In this document: in pieces, positions 9,187 through 17,663 of the stretch
How positions within the stretch are numbered: the first letter of the stretch is position 1
Layout: each line of letters opens with the position of its first letter
Notes under the pieces: generated by a model
The model's input: only the letters and a program-made list of their open reading frames with translations
Database searches by the model: none
What the model was told of the DNA's origin: nothing
Program-made: the position numbers and the translations under genes
Assembly: GCA_963737745.1 (NCBI GenBank)
Contig: CAVTTR010000008.1
Coordinates: 62,001-126,000 of the forward strand
Length of the DNA: 64,000 nt
Direction of reading: 5' to 3'
Origin: Bog-473 sp963737745
GTDB lineage: Bacteria > Actinomycetota > Acidimicrobiia > Acidimicrobiales > RAAP-2

Positions 9187-9734
9187 CCGCCGCTCGGCCG
9201 GGTCCGGTTGGCCCTCTCGTGGGCGTCGTCATGGGCAGCTCCTCAGACCTCGAGGTCATGCACGATGCAGTCGATGTCCTCGAGCAGTTCGCTCTGCCCC
9301 ACGAGGTGCGCGTCATCTCGGCCCATCGGACTCCCGATGACATGAACGCCTACGGGCACGAGGCAGCCGCCCGTGGCCTCAAGGTGCTGATCGCCGGAGC
9401 CGGTGGGGCGGCCCACCTGCCCGGCATGCTTGCCGCGGTCACCCCCCTCCCGGTGATCGGGGTTCCGGTGGCCCTGTCGCGCCTCGATGGGCTCGACTCG
9501 CTTCTGTCGATCGTACAGATGCCGCGTGGCGTCCCGGTGGCCACAGTAGCCATCAACGGGTCACGTAACGCAGGGCTGTTGGCGGTTCGTATCCTGGCCA
9601 TCGGTGACGACGCGTTGGCCGCAGCGATGATTGAGTTCCAGCACGAGCTCGCCGCCACGGCGCGGGCCCAAGATGCCGAGGTGTCCGGCGGCACCGCTGG
9701 GTCCAATGATGCAGAGGGGCCCGGCGGTGTCTGA
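9183..9734 (+). CDS. purE: N5-CAIR mutase PurE
   Basis: 183 residues, class I PurE, which rearranges N5-CAIR to CAIR immediately after PurK. Conserved: GVVMGSSSDLEVM, VISAHRTPDDM, IAGAGGAAHLPGMLAA and GVPVATVAINGSRNAGLLA. A C-terminal tail of about 20 residues rich in Gly/Ala extends beyond the usual end. It is coupled to purK through GTGA and overlaps the following deacetylase-like gene. Confidence 0.96.
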   Translation: MTAARPGPVGPLVGVVMGSSSDLEVMHDAVDVLEQFALPHEVRVISAHRTPDDMNAYGHEAAARGLKVLIAGAGGAAHLPGMLAAVTPLPVIGVPVALSRLDGLDSLLSIVQMPRGVPVATVAINGSRNAGLLAVRILAIGDDALAAAMIEFQHELAATARAQDAEVSGGTAGSNDAEGPGGV

Positions 9735-10572
9735 GCCGACGTTGGCCCAAAGGCTGGGCTACTCCGCCGATGCCAAGCTCCTGATCATCAATGCGGACGA
9801 ACTCGGCTCGTGCCATTCGGCCAATGTTGGCGTCTTCGATTGTCTCGCCACCGGAGTCGTGACCAGCGCCACGTTGATGGTGCCGTGCCCCTGGGCCCGC
9901 GAGGCCTCCAGTCGCTACCGGGGCGAGGACGTCGGAGTCCATCTGACCGTCAATGCCGAGTTCGAGCTCTACCGCTGGGGCCCGATCACCCACGCGCCGT
10001 CGCTGTTGGGAGGCGACGGAGGATTTCCACGAACGATGGAAGACGTGTGGGATCACGCTGACCTCGACGAGGTGCGGCGGGAATGCCGGGCCCAGATCGA
10101 ACGGGCCATTCTCTGGGGCTTCGACGTGAGCCACCTCGATGCACACATGAGCACCCTGCAGCTCCGGCCCGAGTTCTTCGATGTGTACCTCGACATGGCC
10201 ATCGAGTTCGGGCTCCCATTGCGGATGATCAGCCCCAGCATGGAGCGCTATGCCGGCTTCCCTGGACGAGCCGTGGCCGCCGACGCCGGCGCGGTCTTCC
10301 CCGATCACCTGTGCGAGGTTCCGGGGGTGGGGAGCCGCCAGACGTTCGAGAAGGATCTCGCCTCCCTGCGGCCCGGCGTGACCGAGATGTATCTGCATCC
10401 CGCCGTCGACAGCGCCGAGCTGCGTTCGCTGGCCACCGATGACTGGGAGGCCCGAGTGGACGACTACCGCATGATTTGCGAGGAGACCTGGATCGGCGAG
10501 GCAATCTCCGCCGTGGGTGCGACGCTCATCGGGTACCGCCCTCTGCGTGAACTGGCTCGCTTCGGCGGCTGA
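9727..10572 (+). CDS. ChbG/YdjC-type carbohydrate deacetylase
   Basis: About 281 residues. YdjC family members remove acetyl groups from chito-oligosaccharides or related sugars using a divalent metal. Candidate metal ligands are visible: NADELG near residue 21, GVHLTVN near residue 70, and HLDAH near residue 140; a C-terminal EMYLHPAVD matches the family's late HP motif. The GTG start is preferred because GAGGGG lies eight bases upstream; ATG codons at 9706 and 9709 are alternatives. It overlaps the purE 3' end, suggesting co-transcription, although a metabolic link to purine synthesis is not obvious. Confidence 0.82.
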   Translation: MSEPTLAQRLGYSADAKLLIINADELGSCHSANVGVFDCLATGVVTSATLMVPCPWAREASSRYRGEDVGVHLTVNAEFELYRWGPITHAPSLLGGDGGFPRTMEDVWDHADLDEVRRECRAQIERAILWGFDVSHLDAHMSTLQLRPEFFDVYLDMAIEFGLPLRMISPSMERYAGFPGRAVAADAGAVFPDHLCEVPGVGSRQTFEKDLASLRPGVTEMYLHPAVDSAELRSLATDDWEARVDDYRMICEETWIGEAISAVGATLIGYRPLRELARFGG

Positions 10573-10645
10573 CCTCGGCGTCCCATCGACTCAGAGCGGC
10601 CCACCCCGAGAGTTCCGGGAATCGTTTTCAAGAACTGCTCGAACT

Positions 10646-11557
10646 CTAGCGAACGCCGGCAAAGAGGTCCTGTTCGATCGCCCTGCCCTCTGAAAAAGGT
10701 TCCTTCGTCGGAGTGTCGGCCTTGGTCGTGTCAGCGATGCCAACACGACTCTTGGCCAGGAAATACTGGTCGACCGGTTGGATCTCCTCGAGTACTTCTG
10801 GGGGGAGGCCGAACCAAAAATTGGAGGTGGGATCGACCTGCGTGGCGTGCGCCTTCAATGCTCTAGTCCGAATATCCTCAAACCCCGCCACATCGATGGA
10901 CGTGGTGTAGGGATCGTCCGCCCGGTTGAAGCGCTCCATTCGAGCTTCGTCAAAGGGTGATTCCAATCCCAACTCGAGAAACTTGGCGTGGATCTTTCGA
11001 AAACGCTCGGACGACCAGACCGAGTAGTAGAGCTTCGAGGGGACGAACGGTTCGCCTGCCTCGGGATATTGGTCGGGATCACCGGCGGCGTCAAAGGCTG
11101 CCACGGAGATCTCGTGCACGCGGAGATGATCGGGGTGGGGATACTGCGACTGCTCATCGGGGTAGGTCAGGATGACTTGGGGCCGCACGCGGCGGATGAT
11201 CGTCACCAGCCGTCCAACCGCTTCTTCCAGCGGCGCTTGGGCGAACGAATCGGGTCGTTCATTGGCCTCCGTTCCGGGCATTCCCGAATCGCGATAGCCC
11301 AAGAGCACCGTTTCGTCGTAGCCGATGATCTCGGCGGCCGCCTCCAATTCAGCCATCCGGATCTTTCCGATATCTGCCCGCACCTCCGGCTTCTCCATGG
11401 CCGGATTGAGGATGTCGCCCTCCTCTCCCCCGGTGCAGCACACGAGCACTGTCCGCACCCCTTCGGCGTGGTATCGGGCAACCGTCGACGCCCCTTTGGA
11501 GGACTCGTCGTCCGGGTGGGCATGCACGGAAAGTAGGCAAAGTCCCTCTTCTGGCAC
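10646..11557 (-). CDS. mca: Mycothiol S-conjugate amidase-like LmbE-family deacetylase
   Basis: 303 residues. The LmbE/PIG-L zinc motif AHPDDE is near residue 14, with the distal HPDH near residue 144. The long conserved regions CTGGEEGDILNP, LLGYRDSGMPGTEANERPDSF and YYSVWSSERFRKIHAKF match Mca, which cleaves mycothiol-toxin conjugates for export as mercapturates. MshB, the biosynthetic paralogue, is the main alternative; the length and YSVWSSERF block favour Mca. A GTG start gives family length. A longer in-frame reading runs antisense to pspA and was rejected. Confidence 0.87.
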   Translation of the reverse strand: MPEEGLCLLSVHAHPDDESSKGASTVARYHAEGVRTVLVCCTGGEEGDILNPAMEKPEVRADIGKIRMAELEAAAEIIGYDETVLLGYRDSGMPGTEANERPDSFAQAPLEEAVGRLVTIIRRVRPQVILTYPDEQSQYPHPDHLRVHEISVAAFDAAGDPDQYPEAGEPFVPSKLYYSVWSSERFRKIHAKFLELGLESPFDEARMERFNRADDPYTTSIDVAGFEDIRTRALKAHATQVDPTSNFWFGLPPEVLEEIQPVDQYFLAKSRVGIADTTKADTPTKEPFSEGRAIEQDLFAGVR

Positions 11558-11689
11558 GGCACTGACCTTAGCGGCGGCCCACCGGGCCGACAGCCGCCCG
11601 AAACCCCCGCATGAGCCTCGAAGGCTCGACACGGGCCTCTCGACTCGGCCGTTGCCCCTTCTGCGCTGCTGGGCCTTATGCTCGTTGAC

Positions 11690-12481
11690 ATGGCAGGCAC
11701 GTTGAAGCGGATCGGTGGGATCTTCCAGGCCAAGGCCAACAAGGTCCTGGACAAGGCCGAAGACCCCCGCGACACGCTGGATCTCTCCTACGAGAAGCAA
11801 TTGGAGCAGCTGCAGAAGGTCCGACGCGGGGTGGCCGACGTGGCCACGGCCCGTAAGCGACTCGAGCTGCAGGCCCAGGGGCTGCAAAAGCAGGCCGACA
11901 AATTGCAGACGCAAGCCAAGGCGGCGTTGCAGCAAGGCAATGAGGACCTGGCCCGCGAAGCTCTCTCCCGACGAGCTGCCCTGGGTGAGCAGCTGGCCGA
12001 GCTCAAGACGCAGCACGATCAGATCAGCGAGCAGGAGCAGAAGCTGATCGACACCTCCCAGCAGCTCCAGACGCGGGTCGAACAGTTCCGCACCAAGAAG
12101 GAGACGCTCAAGGCCAGTTACACCGCGGCGGAGGCGCAGACCAAAGTCGGTGAGGCCGTCTCGGGGATCTCGGACTCCATGGGGAATTCGGGCGCCGCCA
12201 TGCAACGGGCCCAGGACAAGATCGCCAGCATGCAGGCCCGCGCCGGCGCCATGGACGAGTTGCTGGCCTCGGGCGCATTGAACGACCTATCCACACCCGT
12301 CGACGACATCCAGAAAGAACTCGACAAGGTGACATCGACGTCACAGGTGGACAACGAATTGGCTGCGTTGAAAGCAGAGCTCGGCGCGGGAAGCGGCGGA
12401 GCAAGCTCGGCTCCGGAGGCGGCGGCATTGCCGGTGGCTGACCAGAGCGGCAGCAGCACCGGCGGAGGAGCGCCGAGCTGA
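11690..12481 (+). CDS. pspA: PspA/IM30-family membrane-stress protein
   Basis: About 263 residues, almost entirely alpha-helical coiled coil with heptad-rich Gln/Glu/Lys segments (residues 35-160), as in PspA/Vipp1. The N-terminal VLDKAEDPRDTLDLSYEKQLEQL is the family hallmark. PspA oligomerises on stressed membrane and helps preserve the proton gradient. Starting at the second ATG puts the amphipathic helix at the N-terminus; an ATG 12 bases upstream is possible. The tail is Gly/Ser-rich. Its TGA overlaps the htpX ATG by one base. Confidence 0.9.
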   Translation: MAGTLKRIGGIFQAKANKVLDKAEDPRDTLDLSYEKQLEQLQKVRRGVADVATARKRLELQAQGLQKQADKLQTQAKAALQQGNEDLAREALSRRAALGEQLAELKTQHDQISEQEQKLIDTSQQLQTRVEQFRTKKETLKASYTAAEAQTKVGEAVSGISDSMGNSGAAMQRAQDKIASMQARAGAMDELLASGALNDLSTPVDDIQKELDKVTSTSQVDNELAALKAELGAGSGGASSAPEAAALPVADQSGSSTGGGAPS

Positions 12482-13449
12482 TGGCGTTGTCCCGCAACAT
12501 CCCCGCCGATCGGGGCTTGACCACCCGCATGTTGATGACAGGATTCTTCCTCGTCGTCCTTTACGGCGTCTTGATCGGCGTGCTATTCCTCGTACTCAAG
12601 AGCCTCCTTCTCATCTTGGTCATCGCCTTCGGGCTCTTGTTCTGCCAGTACTACTTCAGCGACAAGATCGCCATGTTCGCCATGCACGCGAAGGAGGTCA
12701 CGCCGCAGCAAGCGCCTGAACTACACGGCGTCATCGATCGCCTGTGCGCTCTGGCCGACATGCCCAAACCCCGCGTGGCCATTGCCGCGACCGACGTGCC
12801 TAATGCGTTCGCCACCGGACGGAGCCCCAAGGCTGCCGTGGTGTGCGCCACGACGGGACTCCTCCGTCGACTTGACGAGCCCGAGGTAGAGGCGGTGCTG
12901 GCCCATGAGATCTCCCACGTCGCCCACCGCGACGTGGCTGTCATGACGATTGCCAGTGGACTGGGCATGATCGCCGGTCTGTTGACCCGGGTGATGTTCT
13001 ACTCCGAGATTTTCGGGGGCGGCCGGAGCAATAACAACAACAACAGCGGCGGACAACTGGTCATCATCGAAATGGTCGTCCTGCTGGTCTCCGTTGTCGT
13101 CTATTTCATCAGCTTTCTTCTCACCATGGCGCTGTCGCGTTACCGCGAGCTGGCCGCTGATCGTTCGGGTGCGATCTTGATCGGGCAGCCGTCCCTCCTG
13201 GCCTCCGCTCTGGTCAAGATCTCCGGGGAGATGGGTCGCATCCCAACGAAAGATCTTCGTGCCGCCGAACCATTCAACGCCTTTTTCTTCGTACCGGCCG
13301 TGGCGCAGGGCGCGCAGGACCAGGGGCGGGGGCAGGGACAGGGCGGCAACGGGTTTAGCTTCGGCAACCTCTTCCGCACCCACCCCACGCTCGAGCGGCG
13401 TCTGGCTCAGCTCGACCAACTCGAGCACGAGCTCGGACAAGCCCACTGA
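12481..13449 (+). CDS. htpX: M48-family membrane metalloprotease HtpX
   Basis: 322 residues. Two hydrophobic N-terminal segments (about residues 17-55) and a further pair around 155-220 flank the zinc motif HEISH at about 142-146; a third ligand is expected in RYRELAADRSGA. HtpX degrades damaged membrane proteins. A low-complexity insert of Asn lies between membrane segments, and a QGQGQGG run precedes the C-terminus. Coupled to pspA by a one-base overlap and followed after 12 bp by pspAB: a membrane-quality unit. Confidence 0.93.
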   Translation: MALSRNIPADRGLTTRMLMTGFFLVVLYGVLIGVLFLVLKSLLLILVIAFGLLFCQYYFSDKIAMFAMHAKEVTPQQAPELHGVIDRLCALADMPKPRVAIAATDVPNAFATGRSPKAAVVCATTGLLRRLDEPEVEAVLAHEISHVAHRDVAVMTIASGLGMIAGLLTRVMFYSEIFGGGRSNNNNNSGGQLVIIEMVVLLVSVVVYFISFLLTMALSRYRELAADRSGAILIGQPSLLASALVKISGEMGRIPTKDLRAAEPFNAFFFVPAVAQGAQDQGRGQGQGGNGFSFGNLFRTHPTLERRLAQLDQLEHELGQAH

Positions 13450-13461
13450 ACCCATAACGAC

Positions 13462-14034
13462 GTGGGCCTGTTCGACACGCTGCTGGGGCGCACCAAGCCG
13501 GTGAAGGCCAACCTCGATGCGCTCTTCGCCCTCCCCACGGCTGGGTTGACCCTGCAGAGCGCTGGCGGACTCATCACCTCGGGCCACGCCGGCGTGTGCT
13601 GGAAGCCTCCTTCAGGACAAGCCTCCCAAGATCTGCAAACAGAAGTGGCGCAGCTCGTCGGCGACGGTTTCACCCAGACGCAGGACTCGTTCGGCTATGG
13701 CTGGCTGCTGTTGGCCGAGCCGGCCTTGGACGATCTGGTGACGCAGGCCCACATGGCGAACACCACGCTCACGGAGGCGGGGTGGGGCCCGCATCTCCTC
13801 TGCTCGGTCTTCGGCTTCGTGCCCGAACCCGGAGCGGCGAGTGACGCCCGTCCGTTCTGGCTGGTGTACCTCTACAAGCGGGGCACCTTCTACCCCTTCG
13901 CGCCATTGGACAACGAGAAGGAGCGCCGCGACACCGAACTCGAGCTGCGCATACGCACCATGTTGGGAGTCGACCTCCCGGTCGAAGCGGATCTGACCCG
14001 CTGGTTCCCAATGTGGGACCTGCCGGTCAAGTAA
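13462..14034 (+). CDS. pspAB: PspA-associated protein PspAB
   Basis: 190 residues starting at GTG. It opens with GLFDTLLGRTKPVKANLDALF and contains FGYGWLLL, LLCSVFGF and FWLVYLYKRGTFYPFAP, which match the PspA-associated PspAB family that is known to neighbour pspA and htpX in actinobacteria and archaea. Its biochemical role is not established. No membrane segment or signal peptide is seen. The order pspA-htpX-pspAB in one strand block supports the assignment. Confidence 0.8.
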   Translation: MGLFDTLLGRTKPVKANLDALFALPTAGLTLQSAGGLITSGHAGVCWKPPSGQASQDLQTEVAQLVGDGFTQTQDSFGYGWLLLAEPALDDLVTQAHMANTTLTEAGWGPHLLCSVFGFVPEPGAASDARPFWLVYLYKRGTFYPFAPLDNEKERRDTELELRIRTMLGVDLPVEADLTRWFPMWDLPVK

Positions 14035-14052
14035 CGCTTCCGTGAGGCTCGA

Positions 14053-14790
14053 GTGACCCTCGACCGCATCATCGAGCTCGACGGTGCGGTGAACTTCCGT
14101 GATCTGGGCGGCTACGCCACGGTCGACGGACAGCGCACCCGCTGGCGCGTGATGTTCCGGGCCGACGGTTTGGGGGATTTAACCGAAGCCGATCTGGATG
14201 TCCTGCGGCAGCTTCGTATCCGCACGGTGATCGATCTCCGCACCGGCCACGAACTGGAGCAGAGCCGGTTCAATGTCGAGGCACATCCCGTGGACTTCCA
14301 CCATTTTCCCTTCATCAAATCGCTGAGCGCCCCCGAAGAGTTCGATCCGACGGCGCCGGGATTCCTCGGGACGCAATACCAACAAATGCTCGAAGACGCC
14401 GCCCCGCAGATCGCGGGGGCGCTCTCGGCCCTGGCCGCCCCCGAAGCCCGGCCCGCCGTCTTCCATTGCACGGCGGGCAAGGACCGCACCGGCCTTCTCT
14501 CCGCGCTCGTCCTCTCGCTTTTGGGCGTCCCCGAGGACACGGTGGTAGCCGACTACGCGTTGAGTGGCGCGGCCATGGCCCGCCTGCGGGCCAAGCTGCT
14601 CATCACGTTCCCCGACGGTCAGCTCCTGATCGATACGGATTCCGACGCCTTCTTCTCCGCCGATCCCTCCAACATGGTGTCGCTGTTCGCTCACCTCAAG
14701 GAGCGCTACGGAACGACAGCCCAGTACGTCTCGGCCATTGGCGTGCCGTCCGAGGTGGTGGACAGTCTGCGCCAGGCGATGCTCGAATAA
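14053..14790 (+). CDS. Protein-tyrosine/serine phosphatase (Y_phosphatase3 type)
   Basis: 245 residues. The active-site loop is HCTAGKDRTG (Cys about 139, Arg about 145), fitting the CX5R phosphatases. The N-terminal NFRDLGGYATVDGQRTRW and VIDLRTGHELE segments are typical of the bacterial family that includes the lipid phosphatase LipA and MptpB. A substrate (phosphoprotein or phosphoinositide) cannot be assigned. Starts at GTG, 18 bp after pspAB, so it could be the last gene of the envelope-stress unit. Confidence 0.88.
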   Translation: MTLDRIIELDGAVNFRDLGGYATVDGQRTRWRVMFRADGLGDLTEADLDVLRQLRIRTVIDLRTGHELEQSRFNVEAHPVDFHHFPFIKSLSAPEEFDPTAPGFLGTQYQQMLEDAAPQIAGALSALAAPEARPAVFHCTAGKDRTGLLSALVLSLLGVPEDTVVADYALSGAAMARLRAKLLITFPDGQLLIDTDSDAFFSADPSNMVSLFAHLKERYGTTAQYVSAIGVPSEVVDSLRQAMLE

Positions 14791-14825
14791 GAAAGTCGAA
14801 CGGGGCACCCAGGAGAGCCTCCCAA

Positions 14826-15122
14826 TCAGCGCAGCGGCCGCATCCGATCGATGGCAGCCGCCAGCGCCAGATCGAGCACGGTGAGACCGCCCGAATCGTG
14901 CGTCGTCAGCACGAGATGGACCTTGTTCCACCGAATGTCGATATCGGGGTGGTGGTTGGCCGCCTCCGCCGCCGCCCCGACCTTGTTCACAAAGGCCAGC
15001 GCTTCGGCGAAGTCGTGCCATTCGACCGTGGTCTGGATCGCGTCTCCCACGTGGTCCCACGAGATGTTCTGTTCGCTCAGGGCGTCGTCCACTTCATCCG
15101 ACGACAGCTTGGGCTCCCTCAA
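14826..15122 (-). CDS. Pterin-4a-carbinolamine dehydratase
   Basis: 98 residues, with the full family signature E-x3-HHP-x5-W-x9-H-x8-D visible as EAANHHPDIDIRW then HDSGGLTVLD. It dehydrates 4a-hydroxytetrahydropterin, recycling cofactor for aromatic amino acid hydroxylases; free-standing copies in bacteria may serve other pterin or molybdopterin roles. The only reasonable start is TTG, which overlaps the fumC stop as TTGA, implying translational coupling. No aromatic hydroxylase gene is in the window. Confidence 0.88.
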   Translation of the reverse strand: MREPKLSSDEVDDALSEQNISWDHVGDAIQTTVEWHDFAEALAFVNKVGAAAEAANHHPDIDIRWNKVHLVLTTHDSGGLTVLDLALAAAIDRMRPLR

Positions 15123-16507
15123 GGGTGCGTCATCTCCTCGGGCCGCACTGCGGCGTCGAACTGCTCGGCACTGAGGAAGCCGAGCTCGAGCGCGGCCTCG
15201 CGCAGCGTCGTGCCCTCCTTGTGCGCCTTCTTGGCCACCTGGGCCGACTTGTCGTAACCGATGATCGGGTTGAGCGCGGTGACCAACATGAGTGAATTCG
15301 TCAGGTGGCGAGCGATCTGCGGGTAGTCCGGCTGCAAGCCTTCGACGCAAAACTCACGAAATCCGCGGCAGGCGTCGGTCATCAATGCGATGGACTGCAT
15401 GACGTTGTAGATGATGACGGGCTTACAGACATTCAACTCGAGGTTGCCCCGGCTCCCCGCAATGGCGATGGCCGCGTCGTTGCCGAGCACTTGGATCCCG
15501 ACCATGATCATCGCTTCGCTCTGCGTCGGATTGACCTTGCCCGGCATGATCGACGAGCCTGGCTCGTTCTCGGGCAATGCCAGCTCACCCAGCCCACTAC
15601 GGGGACCAGATCCCAGCCACCGGATGTCGTCGGCGATTTTGGTCAGGGAGACCGCAAGCGTGCGCAAGGCCCCATGGGTGAACATGAGCGCGTCGTGCGC
15701 GGCCAGGGCGGCGAACTTGTTTGGGGCGGTCACGAACGGCAGGCCGGTCATTTCAGCAATAGCCTCTGCCACCCGATGGCCGAACTCGGGGTGCGTGTTC
15801 AGCCCTGTGCCCACCGCCGTACCGCCCGCCGCCAGCTCATAGAGGCCAGGGAGGGTCGACTCGATCCGCTCCACGTCGGCGGTCAGTTGGGCCACATACC
15901 CTGAGAACTCCTGCCCCAGGGTGAGTGGCACCGCATCCATCAGGTGGGTGCGGCCGATTTTTGTGACTTCGGCGTAGGCCAGCTCCTTCTCGTAGAGGGC
16001 GTCCCGCAGTGCCCGCACCGACGGAAGCAGCCGATGCACGATCTCTTCGGCCGCCGCGATGTGCATGGCTGTGGGAAAGGTGTCGTTCGAAGACTGCGAC
16101 ATGTTCACGTCGTCGTTGGGATGGACCGGCACCTTGGAGCCCATCACGCCGCCCGCGAGCTGAATGGCCCGGTTCGAGATGACCTCATTGGCGTTCATGT
16201 TGGTCTGCGTGCCGCTTCCGGTCTGCCAAATGTGCAGAGGGAATTCGTCATCGAGCTTGCCCGTCGCCACCTCGTCGGCCGCCTGCTCAATGAGGGCGGC
16301 CAGTTCCGGCTCGAGCTTGCCCAGATCGCGGTTGACCTTGGCCGAGGCACCCTTCAGGATCCCAAAGGCCCGTATGAGCGGCTCGGGCATCGTCTCACGG
16401 CCGATGTCGAAGTGATGCAGGGAGCGCTGCGTCTGCGCGCCCCAGTACCGATCGGCGGGGACGTCAATCTCCCCCATGCTGTCGCTTTCCACCCGGATGT
16501 TTTCCAC
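15119..16507 (-). CDS. fumC: Class II fumarate hydratase
   Basis: 462 residues. Interconverts fumarate and malate in the TCA cycle without an iron-sulfur cluster. Visible are the N-terminal DSMGEIDVPADRYWGAQTQRS, GSGTQTNMNANEV near residue 97, the substrate motif HPNDDVNMSQSSND near residue 127 and the superfamily signature GSSIMPGKVNP near residue 316. Starts at GTG. The stop overlaps the TTG of the pterin dehydratase gene downstream. Confidence 0.97.
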   Translation of the reverse strand: MENIRVESDSMGEIDVPADRYWGAQTQRSLHHFDIGRETMPEPLIRAFGILKGASAKVNRDLGKLEPELAALIEQAADEVATGKLDDEFPLHIWQTGSGTQTNMNANEVISNRAIQLAGGVMGSKVPVHPNDDVNMSQSSNDTFPTAMHIAAAEEIVHRLLPSVRALRDALYEKELAYAEVTKIGRTHLMDAVPLTLGQEFSGYVAQLTADVERIESTLPGLYELAAGGTAVGTGLNTHPEFGHRVAEAIAEMTGLPFVTAPNKFAALAAHDALMFTHGALRTLAVSLTKIADDIRWLGSGPRSGLGELALPENEPGSSIMPGKVNPTQSEAMIMVGIQVLGNDAAIAIAGSRGNLELNVCKPVIIYNVMQSIALMTDACRGFREFCVEGLQPDYPQIARHLTNSLMLVTALNPIIGYDKSAQVAKKAHKEGTTLREAALELGFLSAEQFDAAVRPEEMTHP

Positions 16508-16663
16508 GCCTGCAGCTTACGACCGCCGCGTCGGGCGGCCCACCAGCAGGTCGAAAAAGCGGGCCGCCAGCCCCCCTGCGCGCGCCCATCCCGCGCGTGA
16601 CGAAGGCTGCGCTACGGCCCGTATCGTCGGAAATGACCCGCTGTTCAGCGAAAGGATCATCAC

Positions 16664-17062
16664 ATGGCCGACAAGCTTTCAACCAAAGCTCGCGAGCTCA
16701 TCGCCCGCCCGGTACTCGCCTCGCTCACCACCTTGGGTGCCGATGGCTCTCCGCAGGTGACCCCTCTTTGGGTCGACCTCGACGGAGACGATCTGCTCTT
16801 CAACACGGCGAAGGGTCGTGTCAAGGCACGCCACATCGAGCGTGATCCCCGCGTGGCCGTCTCGGTGATCGATCCCGACGACCCCTACAACGTGGTTGCG
16901 CTCCGGGGCACGGTCACGGAGACCACCACAGACGGAGCCGATGCCCACATCGATGCCCTGGCCAAGAAATACCTCGGGGTTGACTCCTACCCGATGCGCC
17001 AGGAGGGCGAGGTGCGTATCAAGGTGCGCGTGCGTACCGATCACATCGCCATGCAGGGCTAG
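16664..17062 (+). CDS. PPOX-class F420-dependent oxidoreductase
   Basis: 132 residues, a split beta-barrel flavin/F420-binding protein. ASLTTLGADGSPQVTPLWVDLDGDDLLFNTAKGRVKARHIERDPRVAV spans the characteristic N-terminal two-thirds; KARHIERDPRVAVSV is the cofactor-pocket region of the TIGR03618-type group. An AAAGGA ribosome site lies before the ATG. Substrate is unknown. Divergent from fumC across 156 bp and convergent with the LLM-like gene. Confidence 0.88.
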   Translation: MADKLSTKARELIARPVLASLTTLGADGSPQVTPLWVDLDGDDLLFNTAKGRVKARHIERDPRVAVSVIDPDDPYNVVALRGTVTETTTDGADAHIDALAKKYLGVDSYPMRQEGEVRIKVRVRTDHIAMQG

Positions 17063-17072
17063 CGACGGGCGG

Positions 17073-17648
17073 CTATTCGCCGCGGATCCAGCACACCTCG
17101 ACCCCCGGCGCAAGCCCGTCCGGCAGAGCGGTGTCAGTGCGCACGAGCGCGAGATCGCACCGGCTCAGTAACCCCTCGGCGGGGAGCGGACCCGACGTGG
17201 CCGTCAGGTCCAACGCGATGAATGGTCCTCCTGGCCGCTTGGGTAGGGGCCGGTTGATGGCCCCGACCACGGGGTAACGCGGCCCCTCACTCACACCTAC
17301 CCCGTCGGACCACATGTTGCGGCACAAGGTGATCGCCTCGGAGACGGCCGCCGCGTTGGCCTCGTCGAACGGTCCCATGAAGGCGAGAATCGTTCGGCCG
17401 CCGGTCACATGATCGAGGGTGGTCATCTCGCGGGCAACAATTGTGGGGTGGCGGTGCGGCTGTGGCGCAAGGCTGAGCCGCACGCCGACGAGAAGCTCCG
17501 GCCGCTGATCGGCCAGCCGGGCCGCCAACCCAGCCGCCAGAACAATGGCGTCCCCCTGGGGGCCATCGGCCAAGAAGACGGCGTCGACATCCGATGGAAC
17601 GGACGCGGGGTCGGGGGCGTTCAAGAAGAGGCCCTCCACGAGTCGCAC
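17073..17648 (-). CDS. Short luciferase-like (LLM) domain protein
   Basis: 191 residues, well under the usual 300 or more of LLM oxidoreductases. VGVRLSLAPQPHRHPTIVAREMTTLDHVTGGRTILAFMGPF resembles the beta-strand/helix region that holds flavin or F420 in this family, but large parts of the barrel are missing. The C-terminus contains CDLALVRTDTALPDG and ends in CWIRGE. No frameshift is needed. It may be a degenerate non-catalytic relative. Starts at GTG and lies 15 bp downstream of dprA, likely in the same transcript. Confidence 0.62.
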   Translation of the reverse strand: MRLVEGLFLNAPDPASVPSDVDAVFLADGPQGDAIVLAAGLAARLADQRPELLVGVRLSLAPQPHRHPTIVAREMTTLDHVTGGRTILAFMGPFDEANAAAVSEAITLCRNMWSDGVGVSEGPRYPVVGAINRPLPKRPGGPFIALDLTATSGPLPAEGLLSRCDLALVRTDTALPDGLAPGVEVCWIRGE

Positions 17649-17663
17649 ACTACGTCCTCCCCA

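Noticed and set aside
10646..12205. 519-residue minus-strand reading extending mca
   Set aside because: The upstream half is antisense to pspA; the homologous part begins at the GTG at 11557.
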